Assembly (NCBI GenBank): GCA_001692895.1
Contig: KV748194.1
Span: 62,001 to 126,000 of the forward strand
Length of the DNA: 64,000 bases
Origin: Cenococcum geophilum 1.58
Lineage: Eukaryota; Ascomycota; Dothideomycetes; Gloniales; Gloniaceae
Direction: 5' to 3'
Below, one piece after another: positions 22,033-32,404 of this stretch. Numbering within the stretch: the first letter of the stretch is position 1; the number at the start of each line of letters is the position of its first letter. Below the pieces are notes generated by a model. That model saw nothing but the letters and a program-made list of their open reading frames with translations, was not told the DNA's origin and did not search any database. A program made the position numbers and the translations under genes.

Positions 22033-24366
22033 ATGCACGAAATTGTGACGCTCCAATTCGGCCAGCAAAGCAACTATCTCGGAACGCATTTCTGGAATAC
22101 TCAAGTTAGCATCTCCTAGTAATAATGCTTTTGTTCGCTTCAAAGCCTAGTTTTAGTCGAGGAATCCAATGTCTATTTCACTTCTCCCCCCGCCCCCCAC
22201 TTTTAGAGCTCTCATCATTCAAACCACCAAGGTCCCCACTAACCATATACTTAGGAATCATACTTCACTTNCCCTCCCGAGCCAGAATCTCCCGTTAACC
22301 ATGACATCCACTTCCGGCCAGGCCTCGCACCCGATGGGTCCGAGACGTTCACACCCAGAGCGCTAATCTATGACCTGAAAGGCGCATTCGGGAGTATGCG
22401 GAAGATCAACGCGCTTTACGAAGTTGAAGAGAAGGGCGGGACCGCAGGAAAGGGGCTATGGTGAGCGATTCACTTTAATCGTCTTTTCACCCATTTGGCC
22501 AATTTCGCACTCCAATCACATTCTGCATCAAAAGAGCCTTGAGCCGTGTCGCCATTCCCCTCCACATCTCCAGCCGCATTTGCTTACCTCTTGTCGTGCT
22601 TGTCTACTCACACTCCACGTAACTTCTCTCAATTTCCCCGCTGCAGTGAACCGCTCTCTCCACCTCCTGCGCTAACCCTCCGCCAGGAACGCAGCACCCA
22701 TCCTCCACCGCCAACCGCCCATCGCGCCGTCGCCCTACCAAACGCACCTCGACGCGGGGCTAGCGCCGCCGCCTCTGACAACTTCTGCGGTGCGCTACTG
22801 GTCCGACTACTCGCGCCTGTACTACCATCCCAAATCACTAATCCAGCTATCCGAGTTCGAGGTCGGCGACACGCTCATGCCGTTTGAGAAGTGGGAGGTT
22901 GGGGCAGAGCTGTTCGGGACTTTGGATGCCGAGTTTGATCTGCTGGACCGGTGAGTTCGGTGGTTTTTCTTTCCGCTAGAGCGGTTTTGTGTGAGGGGTT
23001 GAGAGTGAGAAGGCGCAGTGGTGCAAGGGTGCAAAGGGGATGCGCTGACTGGGGGCTTTTAGGGACTTGAGGCCGTTTGTGGAGGAGTGCGATGGACTGC
23101 AGGGACTGCAGATTGTGACGGGGGTGGATGATGCGTGGGGAGGATGGGCGGCGCGATGGATGGAGAGGCTGAGGGACGAGTTTGGAAAGTTGGGGATTTG
23201 GGTTTGGGGGGTTGGTGGGCAGGGTGCTAGTCCGGGGGTCGCGAGGGTGAGTGTGGATTCTCTGCTTTGCGAGTGTACGAGTTTTTCTAGCTGTACGGAT
23301 TAGGTTGGAGGGTAAAAGGATAGACGTTGTAGCGATGGAGTCGCTGTTATTGATACTGTGCTAACTACATGAGCATACAGGAGAAAAGGCTGCGGCAACT
23401 GGTCAATACGGCACGGTCACTTCATGACATATCCGAGCAAGCGTCGGTATACATTCCAGTTTCCAATAGCCCGTTGAAGACGCCATCATATTTATCCATA
23501 GACCTCAGTTCTCAGTGGCATACATCAGCCATCCAGGCAGTCGCGTTCGAGAGCATGACCTTGCCATCACGACTCAGATCATCCAATGGTCAACGTGGCA
23601 CATTACAGGATATGGAGGAGGCGTTCAACAGCGGTGGGAAACGGAAGATTGCGAAGCTCGAATTGAGTACTGCTGACCCTGAAGTCCTGGAGGAAAAGGT
23701 ACAAGCTAAGGCAGAGCATGCCGAGAAAGTAACTTTTCAGCAACCACAGCGTGACGAGAGCGACTTATCAGAGACACAGCTGGCAGAATTCGATATCGAT
23801 GTCTTCACGAATGACTATAGGACAACATCAAGAAAGCACTATAAGAAAGAACAAGTCTTCGGAAGAGCAGAGACGTCTCGAGGAGCGTGGAATGTGTCAG
23901 GAGAAACTGGAGGCAGAGATCCTCGAGACCGTTTCAGCAAAGGTCCTACCGTCCAAAGGTATGTTTCATTTTGGTTGAAAGCTACTGCAGTAGCGGAAGT
24001 TGCCCAGCGTGGTTCGTGAAATAAGGCCAGATGACCAGGAGAAGAGCGGGTGGCTTTGACTGGGCACCAAACGTTTCTTTGGGCTGACTCGCGCCTAGCT
24101 ATTCCGCTCCATTGCTATTCCCGCTACTCGACAGCTTCCCCTCCATTTTTAATGTTGGGCCTGGTCAGTCCAAGAAATTGGCAGTGTACTCGGCATTATC
24201 GGCTTCCTCTTCAGTTGCCAACCAGATTCGGTCTATTGAGCAAGCTGCTCGCAGGTTAGTGGGTCTAGATGAGCGGGAGGCGCTCTCAAATGGGCTGGAG
24301 GCGTTGGCAGAGGAGTACGACGAAGGATGGGACAGTGGTACGGACAGCGACGAAGACGCAGACTGA
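22033..24366 (+). CDS. dml1: Misato/DML1, tubulin-like mitochondrial inheritance protein
   Basis: Six exons: 22033-22104, 22255-22460, 22687-22950, 23063-23246, 23381-23958, 24099-24366; 523 aa. Diagnostic blocks: '[20 protein letters not shown]' (tubulin-like N-terminus), '[11 protein letters not shown]', '[23 protein letters not shown]', '[14 protein letters not shown]', '[16 protein letters not shown]', '[16 protein letters not shown]', 'LPSRLR', 'LLDSFPSIF'. DML1 is required for partitioning mitochondria and mtDNA in yeast and is cytoplasmic. All introns have GT-AG ends; the first donor (GTTAGC) is weak, but the reading frame and family match demand it. An ambiguous base sits in exon 2 (22271). 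The tail is acidic. No damage seen. Confidence 0.93.
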
Positions 24367-26456
24367 AACAGGAACATAATTGTGGTGATATCAATAAAGG
24401 CTATCTGCCAGTCCCGACTGCTGCAGCAACAATAAACAGTTGCCACCACAAAGAGGATTTGTGGGGTCTTGTCCTGTAGTGACATGGATCCAAAAACAGA
24501 ACGGAGGCCGGGCCATAGTGAGAAAAACGCCGAGAAAAATCAGGCAAAAACACGAAAGTTGATAACGGCAGACTTGGACTGATTAGGCACTTCAATTTGA
24601 CACTCGTGATCAGCATACATAGAAACCGGTTTCTGGCATAAGGCCTTCTTAGGCGGCCTTGGAAACCGGCGGGGAATAGACAGATAAGGCGGCGTCGCCA
24701 GAGCAGCGGAAGCTCCTCCAACGGCCAAGCCGCGATACATAGGTTGAATCACCCTTGGATATCCTGTATGGCTGCTATAGAATTCGGCCCCCTGTTTGCA
24801 CATCAACAACGGTTTGTTTGGAGGCCTGAGGATCGTCTATCGAACGAACGGGATGAACCGGCAGCTTTGTCTAGCAACTTTGACCCACATCACATTCAGG
24901 CAATTGGGATACTGCATCGCACAAGGCATAGCTGACCCCTCTCGAAGGTTCGACTTAAAGGGCAAGACTTCGGTCAAGTCTTCAGCTCAGGCGCGAGAAG
25001 CGAGACATGAGACGCAGGAACAAGAGCATAAGCTTAAAGTAGTACGAATATGACGGTCTTACTGACCGACGCTGTGCCAATGGTGATGAGCGGTGTTTGG
25101 GTGATGATGGCCGGAAGTAGAAGCGAAAGGCGCTGCGGGTCAAGATCTTCCCCAGCACTGCCAGCCACCTGTGAACCCTTAAGCTTCCCAACACCCTCCA
25201 TTGCAGCCTCCTTCTGCACCATCCATGTTTTTCGATAAGATACCCTGCAGAGATCGCGTCGTGGCAACCGATGAGCAGTCAACTGCGAGGCTTTCGTCCG
25301 TCAGTACCCATCTGCGAGAATGGGTGGCACGGCAGCAGCAGGAGCAATATCACTCTACCTATCCATCCTCTGCCCCACCGCCAGCCCTTCTCAGCCGTTC
25401 CTTGCACAGATGCTAGCGGAACTAAGGCTTTTAGAGTTTTTTCCAGTGGTTACGTCAAGCTCCAGGAGAATTCTTATCGTGAGTTGAGCTTGCAAACAGT
25501 TCCCTATCACTTCCACGATGATGATCGGGGTGATCGCCAGGTGGGTCGTCTATTCTTAGAGTATTGTATGGTGACCTTCGACGGCGTTGCTTGTCCATGG
25601 GCACGAGACAAGGGGGAGGTGCCATGCAAGCCTTGGTTGCATCATTGGGAACTCGCCGCCAAATGAGAAACATGCTGCACACCGAATCTGGTAAGTTTCA
25701 CTCATTTTTTTTCGCCAGTGTACCCGAGTGCATAGAAGCTATTATGACTATACAGTAAGCGGTATTGTTTTCCGTTGCACGAAAAGTCCATTCTATTTCA
25801 AAGTCTCGGGCGTTTTTTCATCATAGAGATGTTTTCTTGCCTTTCGTCGTGGATACACCAATGCCGATGATGAGGGAACCAAATTTTTATCAGTTGGCTG
25901 GCGTGAGGGGCAGTCGGCTGCTTGGCAGTTGTGCAGCCCGCCTTCGTGCCATGTGGCCGCTTACATCCCTGTCGGCCGGCCGTTTATCCGGTGTTTACTG
26001 GGCAACGATTCGACTTTTAGCCGTTGGCTAGACTCTCCAGGGAGCATGGCCCTACCATATCGATACCAAAAGTCACTCAGCGGGCCCACTCATACGAGGA
26101 TACTTCTCTATGCGGTAGAGCGCTCCAGCATTGCGGCTCCACTAACAACGTCAGAGCGCATGCAACCCTGCCAGTGTTAGACGATATGGTCACACATAAT
26201 CAACATCCTAATGGGATGTTACGGTGGGCTGGGCACCTTGTGTTTATAGAGGCCGCCACCCTCTTTCATCTCCAGGGGCCTCCATCTGCAATCTATCGTT
26301 TCAGAGCGTTCAAACCAGCCATCGGTTTGTTCACCAGCCTCTCCAAACAGAAGTAACTCGCTCGCTACGGTTCTTCTGTATCTTTCGTTTATATCAGATC
26401 GTCTTTCACTTGCGGTGTGTTCAATCCGCAAATCTTAAGCAACAGCATAATCGACT
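24367..26456. other. 2.1-kb stretch without a supported gene
   Basis: Several 70-130-codon frames occur (for example 25271-25666), but none shows a known domain, a signal peptide or plausible splice partners. Composition is balanced, so this is not transposon debris of the RIP type. The last few hundred bases presumably hold the promoter of the wall-protein gene. A non-coding transcript or an orphan gene with introns cannot be excluded. Confidence 0.4.
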
Positions 26457-27866
26457 ATGGTCAAACTTTCGCTCTCACTTTTGTCCCTTTTGGGAGGTGC
26501 GTTGGCGTGGGACGGTGGCTATTTTCCTGAAGAGGTTGAGACTCTCGTCACGTATACGACGACGACTGTTTGCCCTATCACGTATTTTCACGGGCCATCA
26601 ATTATCACGACTCTGACAACGTCGACCATCACCATCACCAGCTGCAAGTGGGGATGCTATCACTCTACTCCTCCGTATACGCCCCCTTACACACCTCCGG
26701 TCGCCCCATCATCAACTCCCTACACCACCACTTCAACCCCTCCTCCGCCTCCACCACCGACGTCGACGCCGTGCACGACTTCTTCGTCGACTCCACCGCC
26801 GCCACCTCCTAGCTCGACTCCTCCTCCACCGCCGCCACCTCCTAGCTCAACTCCACCTCCCCCACCACCTACCTCTACGCCGTGCACGACTTCGTCTAGC
26901 ACGCCTCCACCTCCCCCACCTCCGAGCTCGACTCCGTGCTACACGAATTCGACTTCAACTCCCCCTCCTCCACCCCCAACCAGCACCCCGTACACGGCCT
27001 CGACTCCTCCTCCACCGCCTCCTCCCCCGAGCTCTACTCCGTGCTACACGAATTCGACTTCAACTCCCCCTCCTCCACCCCCAACTAGCACCCCGTACAC
27101 GGCCTCGACTCCTCCTCCACCGCCTCCTAGCTCGACTCCGTGCACCACTTCGACTCCTCCACCACCTCCTCCCCCAAGCTCTACTCCGTGCTACACGAAT
27201 TCGAGCTCGGCTTCGCCGCCGCCACCACCACCAACTTCTACGCCATGCAGCACATCGACTCCTCCACCTCCACCACCACCGACTTCAACTCCAATCTACA
27301 CGAATTCTAGCACCACTCCGCCACCGCCGCCATCAACCTCTACTCCGTGCGAAACAATCACGACCACGATTACCACGGTCACAACTACCGTCTGCCTAAC
27401 CACGACAACAATTACCATCACCAGCTGCTCGCACGGCTGCACTGAGTATACGACGACGACAGTTGTTCCAATTACTTCAACTTATACAACTGTTTGTCCA
27501 ACCATTTACACGATCCCGATAACTACTCTCGTCCCAGCTCCCCCGTCCACTCCAGTCCCTGTTTACTCTTCTCAGACTCCAATTATCTACTCCTCCCAGA
27601 CACCAATTGTCTACTCTTCCGAGACACCAATTGTCTACTCTTCCGAGACACCAATTGTCTACTCTTCTCAGACACCAATTGTCTACTCTTCTCAAACACC
27701 AATTGTCTACTCTTCAGTCCCGGTCTACACTCCTCCAGCCACCACTGTTGCCCCAGTCGTCTCTGCGACAACTTCCGCTCCGGCTCAGTTCACTGGTGCC
27801 GCTGCTGCCAATAAACCGATCGTTGCCTTCCTCGCTGGCGCTGTTGCCTTGGTCGCTTTAGTCTAA
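26457..27866 (+). CDS. Pro/Thr/Ser-rich GPI-anchored cell-wall protein
   Basis: Single exon, 469 aa. A signal peptide (residues 1-17, Leu-rich, ending ALA) is followed by a Thr-rich segment with a 'TTTVCPIT' ... 'TITSCKWGC' motif, which returns near residue 310 as 'TTTVCLTT' ... 'TITSCSHGC': two matching cysteine blocks bracket the middle. Residues about 80-300 are poly-Pro runs (5-8 Pro) alternating with Ser-Thr-Pro. Residues about 366-420 are an 8-residue repeat YSS(Q/E)TPIV. The end 'AAAANKPIVAFLAGAVALVALV' is a typical GPI-anchor signal. The mature protein should be heavily O-glycosylated and sit at the plasma membrane or wall; its role (adhesion or structure) is inferred from composition only. 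Confidence 0.85.
   Translation: MVKLSLSLLSLLGGALAWDGGYFPEEVETLVTYTTTTVCPITYFHGPSIITTLTTSTITITSCKWGCYHSTPPYTPPYTPPVAPSSTPYTTTSTPPPPPPPTSTPCTTSSSTPPPPPPSSTPPPPPPPPSSTPPPPPPTSTPCTTSSSTPPPPPPPSSTPCYTNSTSTPPPPPPTSTPYTASTPPPPPPPPSSTPCYTNSTSTPPPPPPTSTPYTASTPPPPPPSSTPCTTSTPPPPPPPSSTPCYTNSSSASPPPPPPTSTPCSTSTPPPPPPPTSTPIYTNSSTTPPPPPSTSTPCETITTTITTVTTTVCLTTTTITITSCSHGCTEYTTTTVVPITSTYTTVCPTIYTIPITTLVPAPPSTPVPVYSSQTPIIYSSQTPIVYSSETPIVYSSETPIVYSSQTPIVYSSQTPIVYSSVPVYTPPATTVAPVVSATTSAPAQFTGAAAANKPIVAFLAGAVALVALV
27550..27716 (+). repeat. 24-bp in-frame tandem repeat in the wall-protein gene
   Basis: About 6.5 copies of a 24-bp unit (TCTTCCGAGACACCAATTGT plus 4 bases) encode YSS(Q/E)TPIV. Units are nearly identical, so copy number is likely to vary among strains. 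Confidence 0.85.
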
Positions 27867-28499
27867 AGAGTTCCCTGTTCTATTCAACATGTATATTTTA
27901 TCTTCATCTGACGAGTAAATGATCTTTATAATGGCTTCATGCCGACATGCATCGGCGGAGTTGACGCTCCTTTAACGACTTAGGAAGGGGAATATTTGTC
28001 GCAATGTTTGTTGGATTCCAGCATGACATGGAGAGAAGAGATGGTTCAGGGAAAAGAATTCTATTGGCAGGGAGTATCTACTTAATCTGGGCAAGGCGAA
28101 TAGAATTTCAAGATTGGTATAATGTTTTGTTCATAGTTAGATTTAGCAATGATGAATAATGAAAATACATCATTTTCTCACGAGATCGCGTGCCCCTCAG
28201 TTTTTTACGGTAAAATGATTTATTATGTTACACCACAGTTGCAAATAGCATATTCTCAGTTGATAACGCCTTGGTTTAAACTTTGGAACTCGGTCGTAGA
28301 TGGCCCATACTCAAAAGACGGTGTTAAAGTCTATTGCGAGCCCTCAGGAGAGTCTGTTCCGATCATCGCTGTCGGGTCTTTGCTGCCTTGGCAGGCAGCC
28401 CCACGCTAAGCTTCGGCCAGGCAACTTCGCCGCAACTCCACAAAGCTCCAACAAGCTTCATTCTGATCGAATACGAGAACTAGCTGGCACAACTTCGAT
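27867..28499. other. Intergenic
   Basis: 3' flank of the wall-protein gene and upstream region of the aminopeptidase. An 86-codon frame (28149-28409) shows no recognisable feature. Confidence 0.45.
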
Positions 28500-31400
28500 A
28501 TGGATCAGATTGATGCCCAAAACTTGTCCGAGCGGCTTCAGTGGGAGCAGCAGGACTATTGGCTTCATATCGAGTCCTCGTCTCCTTTGGACAAGTACCC
28601 GGGTTCGTAATCTTTGCCGCGAAGCAACCTTCGGAACACCCTACTAACACTTTGGGATTTACAGCAAAGCAACATGCTCAGCGGGTCGCACAGAAGCTTG
28701 ACGTCTCAAAAGGATTAATATATCTTCCAGGCGCTTCAACCACATACTTTCAGGACAGCGATCAGTCCCAGCCCTTCCGTCAACTTCGATACTTTTATTA
28801 CCTCAGTGGGTAGGAGCTGTGCCTCTTCCCGCAACCCCAACCATATCTGACTGGAATATAGCGTAAACGAAACAGACTGTCACTTAACGTACGATATCAG
28901 CCAGGATGTCCTCACCCTTTTCATTCCAAGAATCGATCCAAGCACTGTGATCTGGAATGGCCGTGGTTCTACGCTTGCCGAGGCTTACGACAAGTACGAT
29001 GTGGACGCCGTCTGCTACACTGCCTCGCTGCCCAACTTCGTCAAACGATGGCCAATGCTTCATGAAGGGACTATCTATGTTTTGCACCCAAACCAGGGGG
29101 CCATACCAGGACAAGATAAGCTCTCGCGAGTGGATTCCGCCCAGCTTCAGATAGCTGCAGATGCAGCTCGAATGATAAAAGATTCCCACGAGGTCAAGCT
29201 GATCAGAAAGGCTAACGAGATTACTGCAAAAGCCCATCGTGAAGTTCTCTCCAACATTTTGAAGTTCAAGAACGAAGCTCAAGTTGAGGCCATATTCCTC
29301 GATGCGTGTGTTGCTGAAGATGCAAAGCATCAAGCTTATGAAGTTATCGCTGCTTCCGGAGAAAACGCTAGTACTCTCCATTATATCAAGAATGACGAAC
29401 CACTCGAGGGTCGACAGCTCATGTGCCTTGATGCTGGCTGCGAGTGGGAGTGCTATGCTAGTGATGTTACCAGAACGTTTCCGATATCTGGGGCCTGGCC
29501 GTCAAAGGAAGCTAAAGAAATATACGATCTAGTGCAGAATATGCAAACTGCATGTATCTCACGTCTTGCTCCAGGGGTCAGATTCCTGGATTTACATGTT
29601 TTGGCCCATCAGATAGCTATTCAGGGTCTGATGAACCTGGGTATCCTTCGCAACGGCGACCCAGAGGAGATTTATAGAGCCGGAACATCTCGCGCCTTCT
29701 TTCCTCACGGCTTGGGCCATCATCTGGGTCTCGAAGTTCATGATGTAGGGCAGAAATCGCTGATGGCGGTGACTAGTGACAACGAGTCAGACCCTACTGC
29801 CCCAGAGGTAAGTACATGTAAACAAGAATCCCTTAAGCGCAATGCCTTATTATTTCATAGCCGAAATCAAAATATCCTGCAAACTATTATCTTCCAGTAT
29901 ACCACAGTGAGATGTGCAGATCTCCCGTGGACCCCCAAAGCAGTAGCTTGGAGGAAGGCATGGTCGTTACTGTTGAGCCCGGAATGTAAGTCGCCAATTC
30001 ACTGGCTAGTCTCATCATACTAAAAACAATACTATAGCTACTTCTCTCGTTATGCACTCAGCACTGTGTACCTTCCTTCACCGATACATTCTAAATACAT
30101 AAACAAGGAGGCACTCCTTCGATACCTCCCTGTCGGCGGAGTACGCATCGAGGATGATATTTTAATCACCTCTTCTGGCTATGAAAATTTGACGACAGCT
30201 CCTAAAGGAGAGGAAATGCTCAGGATTATCAAAAGCCAGGATAACGATGCTTCACAGGCAATTACTGCAACCGAAACAGACGAGGTTCTAGTGGTTGTAC
30301 CTACAAAGATAAAGGATTTAGAGTGGTTGAATACTTTTGATACACCGACGCAATCTGCGAGTCGTACTTCGCATCCTGCCCGAAGTACACAACCGAAATT
30401 TGACTCCAGATTTATTGAGAAAACACCGAATCCACGCTCTCAAAACACAATTACCGAGAGCCAACAATATAAACTACCGATTCCGCCAGTTTGTCAGAAC
30501 GCCACTCCGGATATACCAGCGAAACGCCATATCCTGGAGAGCAGAAAAATCTCTCAACAAGAGGGTAAAGCAATAGAAACTTCCAACTGGCTTAGTAAAT
30601 CTTCCGAACCCCAACTGGAAGTGTCTCCAGTAAGTAGACCTAAGCTTTCAAGACTTCGAAGCTGCACTCCCTGCAAGAAGAGAATGGTACGTTCATCTTC
30701 CAATGGAAGCCCTCTTTAACTTACTAACTCTCTGGTTCATTCAGAATCGCTGTTCCGGGACAGTGCGAAGGGAGGATGATGATCGATTGAAAGCTGAAGC
30801 CTGCCTTCAGTGCATCCATTTTGGGCTTGCACATGAATGCAACAGTGCTCTTAGACCGCCCTCAGTGCGCCGTATGCCACCCGCAAATACCTACTGGGAT
30901 GGACTGGATGCGTTAGGATTTGAAGATACTCGTCCCTCTGAGTGCACACCGAAGCCGCCTAAACTTCCGCAAAAGCCGTTAGCCTACCGTCACAGCCTAC
31001 CATGCCTTAAACCACAGCATCCGGATAATCAACCACAGCCCCAAAGCCCTGATCGTAATACAGATCCTTACAGACATATGAACGAAATCCGGTTCAATGT
31101 GCGGCCTTCTAGCCTTTCCTCAACCACTGAACGGGGGCCTCGCGAGTCTCTCCCGGACATCAGAGAAGAAGCTGAGGTTCCTACAAAGAAGTTTGAACTG
31201 CCACATCGCCTATCTAGGCCAAGAAGTGAGATATGGCAGCCAAGGATAGTACCGCCTTCCCCGCTTCATTCGAGGCAGCCCCCGGCAACTTTTCGCTTTG
31301 CGCAACCACCTCAGGCGTGGGGCGCGTTGAGAAACCGCATGAACTTAGATCCTCCTGCGGTACCCGAATGGCTGTCCACCGAGCTTAACTCTCTCCGCTG

Positions 31401-31656
31401 GAAATATCCAAATTGCGATATTGCGCCAACTATGCTCTATTCAGCCGTCGATGCACAAACTTCTCAAGTATTGAACCTCGACTCTGAACTTCCGCCCCCT
31501 GCAAGCCCTGGTGTTTTGTATACATATCTACCCCGCATTCGGTGCACGGATTGCCCAGGAAAACTTTACACGCCGCCTGTAGAAAATTTCGAAATTCATT
31601 TGAAAAATCGGTTCCACAAGGCTGCGGTTGCAAGGCGTCTTAATCAAATGGGATAG
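28500..31656 (+). CDS. M24B Xaa-Pro aminopeptidase with C-terminal zinc-finger/Snf5-tail-like extension (possible fusion)
   Basis: Six exons: 28500-28602, 28665-28809, 28862-29807, 29861-29985, 30038-30686, 30745-31656; total 2880 nt, 959 aa. Residues 34-500 are an aminopeptidase P: N-terminal creatinase-like domain, then the pita-bread fold with all five metal ligands Asp273, Asp284, His369 ('HGLGHH'), Glu437 ('VEPG') and Glu478. It removes N-terminal residues next to proline and uses two Mn2+. The frame stays open past the usual end (about residue 510), crosses a disordered linker and reaches C-x2-C-x6-C-x16-C-x2-C-x8-C (residues 649-688), a Zn2Cys6-like pattern split by an intron with a TACTAAC site. 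The last 130 residues ('[16 protein letters not shown]' ... '[14 protein letters not shown]' ... '[10 protein letters not shown]') resemble, from memory, the tail of fungal Snf5 homologues. Alternative: two genes, with the second start hidden near 30250-30660. Confidence 0.75.
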
Positions 31657-32404
31657 AGTTAGACTTGCTTAGAGGATGATGGATGGTGACGACTGCATGT
31701 TGTAACAGCGGAGTTGATTGGGAAAAACTGACGGTTGTGTTTGGGCAGAAATGGTTCTTGGCGGACTCTGAGCGGAGTCGTGCAGGTCGCAGGATTGTAT
31801 TGCAATTCCGTGCGATACGCATGGGTGCAACTTCTAAGAGGGAGATGGATGGCTTAGTAAAAACTGATAATAAGTCGAAGGATCTTTCGTAGAAGGTTTT
31901 AGGTTACCTTCGGTAGTAGCAGCGGCCTTTGTTCTTTTACGCAAGTTATTCACCACCACGACGACTACATATTCGACAGCTGACACCTTTTGGCATTTGC
32001 CAAGAGAAATACGGTGTTTTCAGGTATTAAGGTTAGCGAACAGAGGTAGATCCAATAGCGCACTAAGGCGGTTGTGCATACAATTAACCAGACCAGGTCA
32101 CTGCTTGATAATCAAGAGGAGAGCATTGGCTAACATCCCTGATGCGTTGTGGTCTTTTCGGGACTTCCGCTCCGTAGTGTCGTATTAAAATTTGTTGATA
32201 TTCAGATTGATGCCATAGCATATGCTGCAGATTGGCGGCCTTGACGCGTATCGAGGCGCAGGCGCAAGGCATTCACAGCACCAAAGCGTTGGCCTTGACA
32301 GACAAGGAAGGGCACAGAGCTGGAGCAAAAGCTGCCTTGCTGCTGTAAACGTCAGCTCTCGCTACCTTATCTCTTTTAGGCACCCCGTCCTCTGCTAATC
32401 AAAG
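31657..32404. other. Intergenic
   Basis: Separates the fusion-type peptidase gene from the transcription-factor pseudogene. No supported gene. Confidence 0.5.

Noticed and set aside
30250-30660. A separate promoter and start for the zinc-finger module
   Set aside because: The peptidase frame stays open through the region and I found no clear start context; kept as the alternative in the fusion finding, not as a feature.
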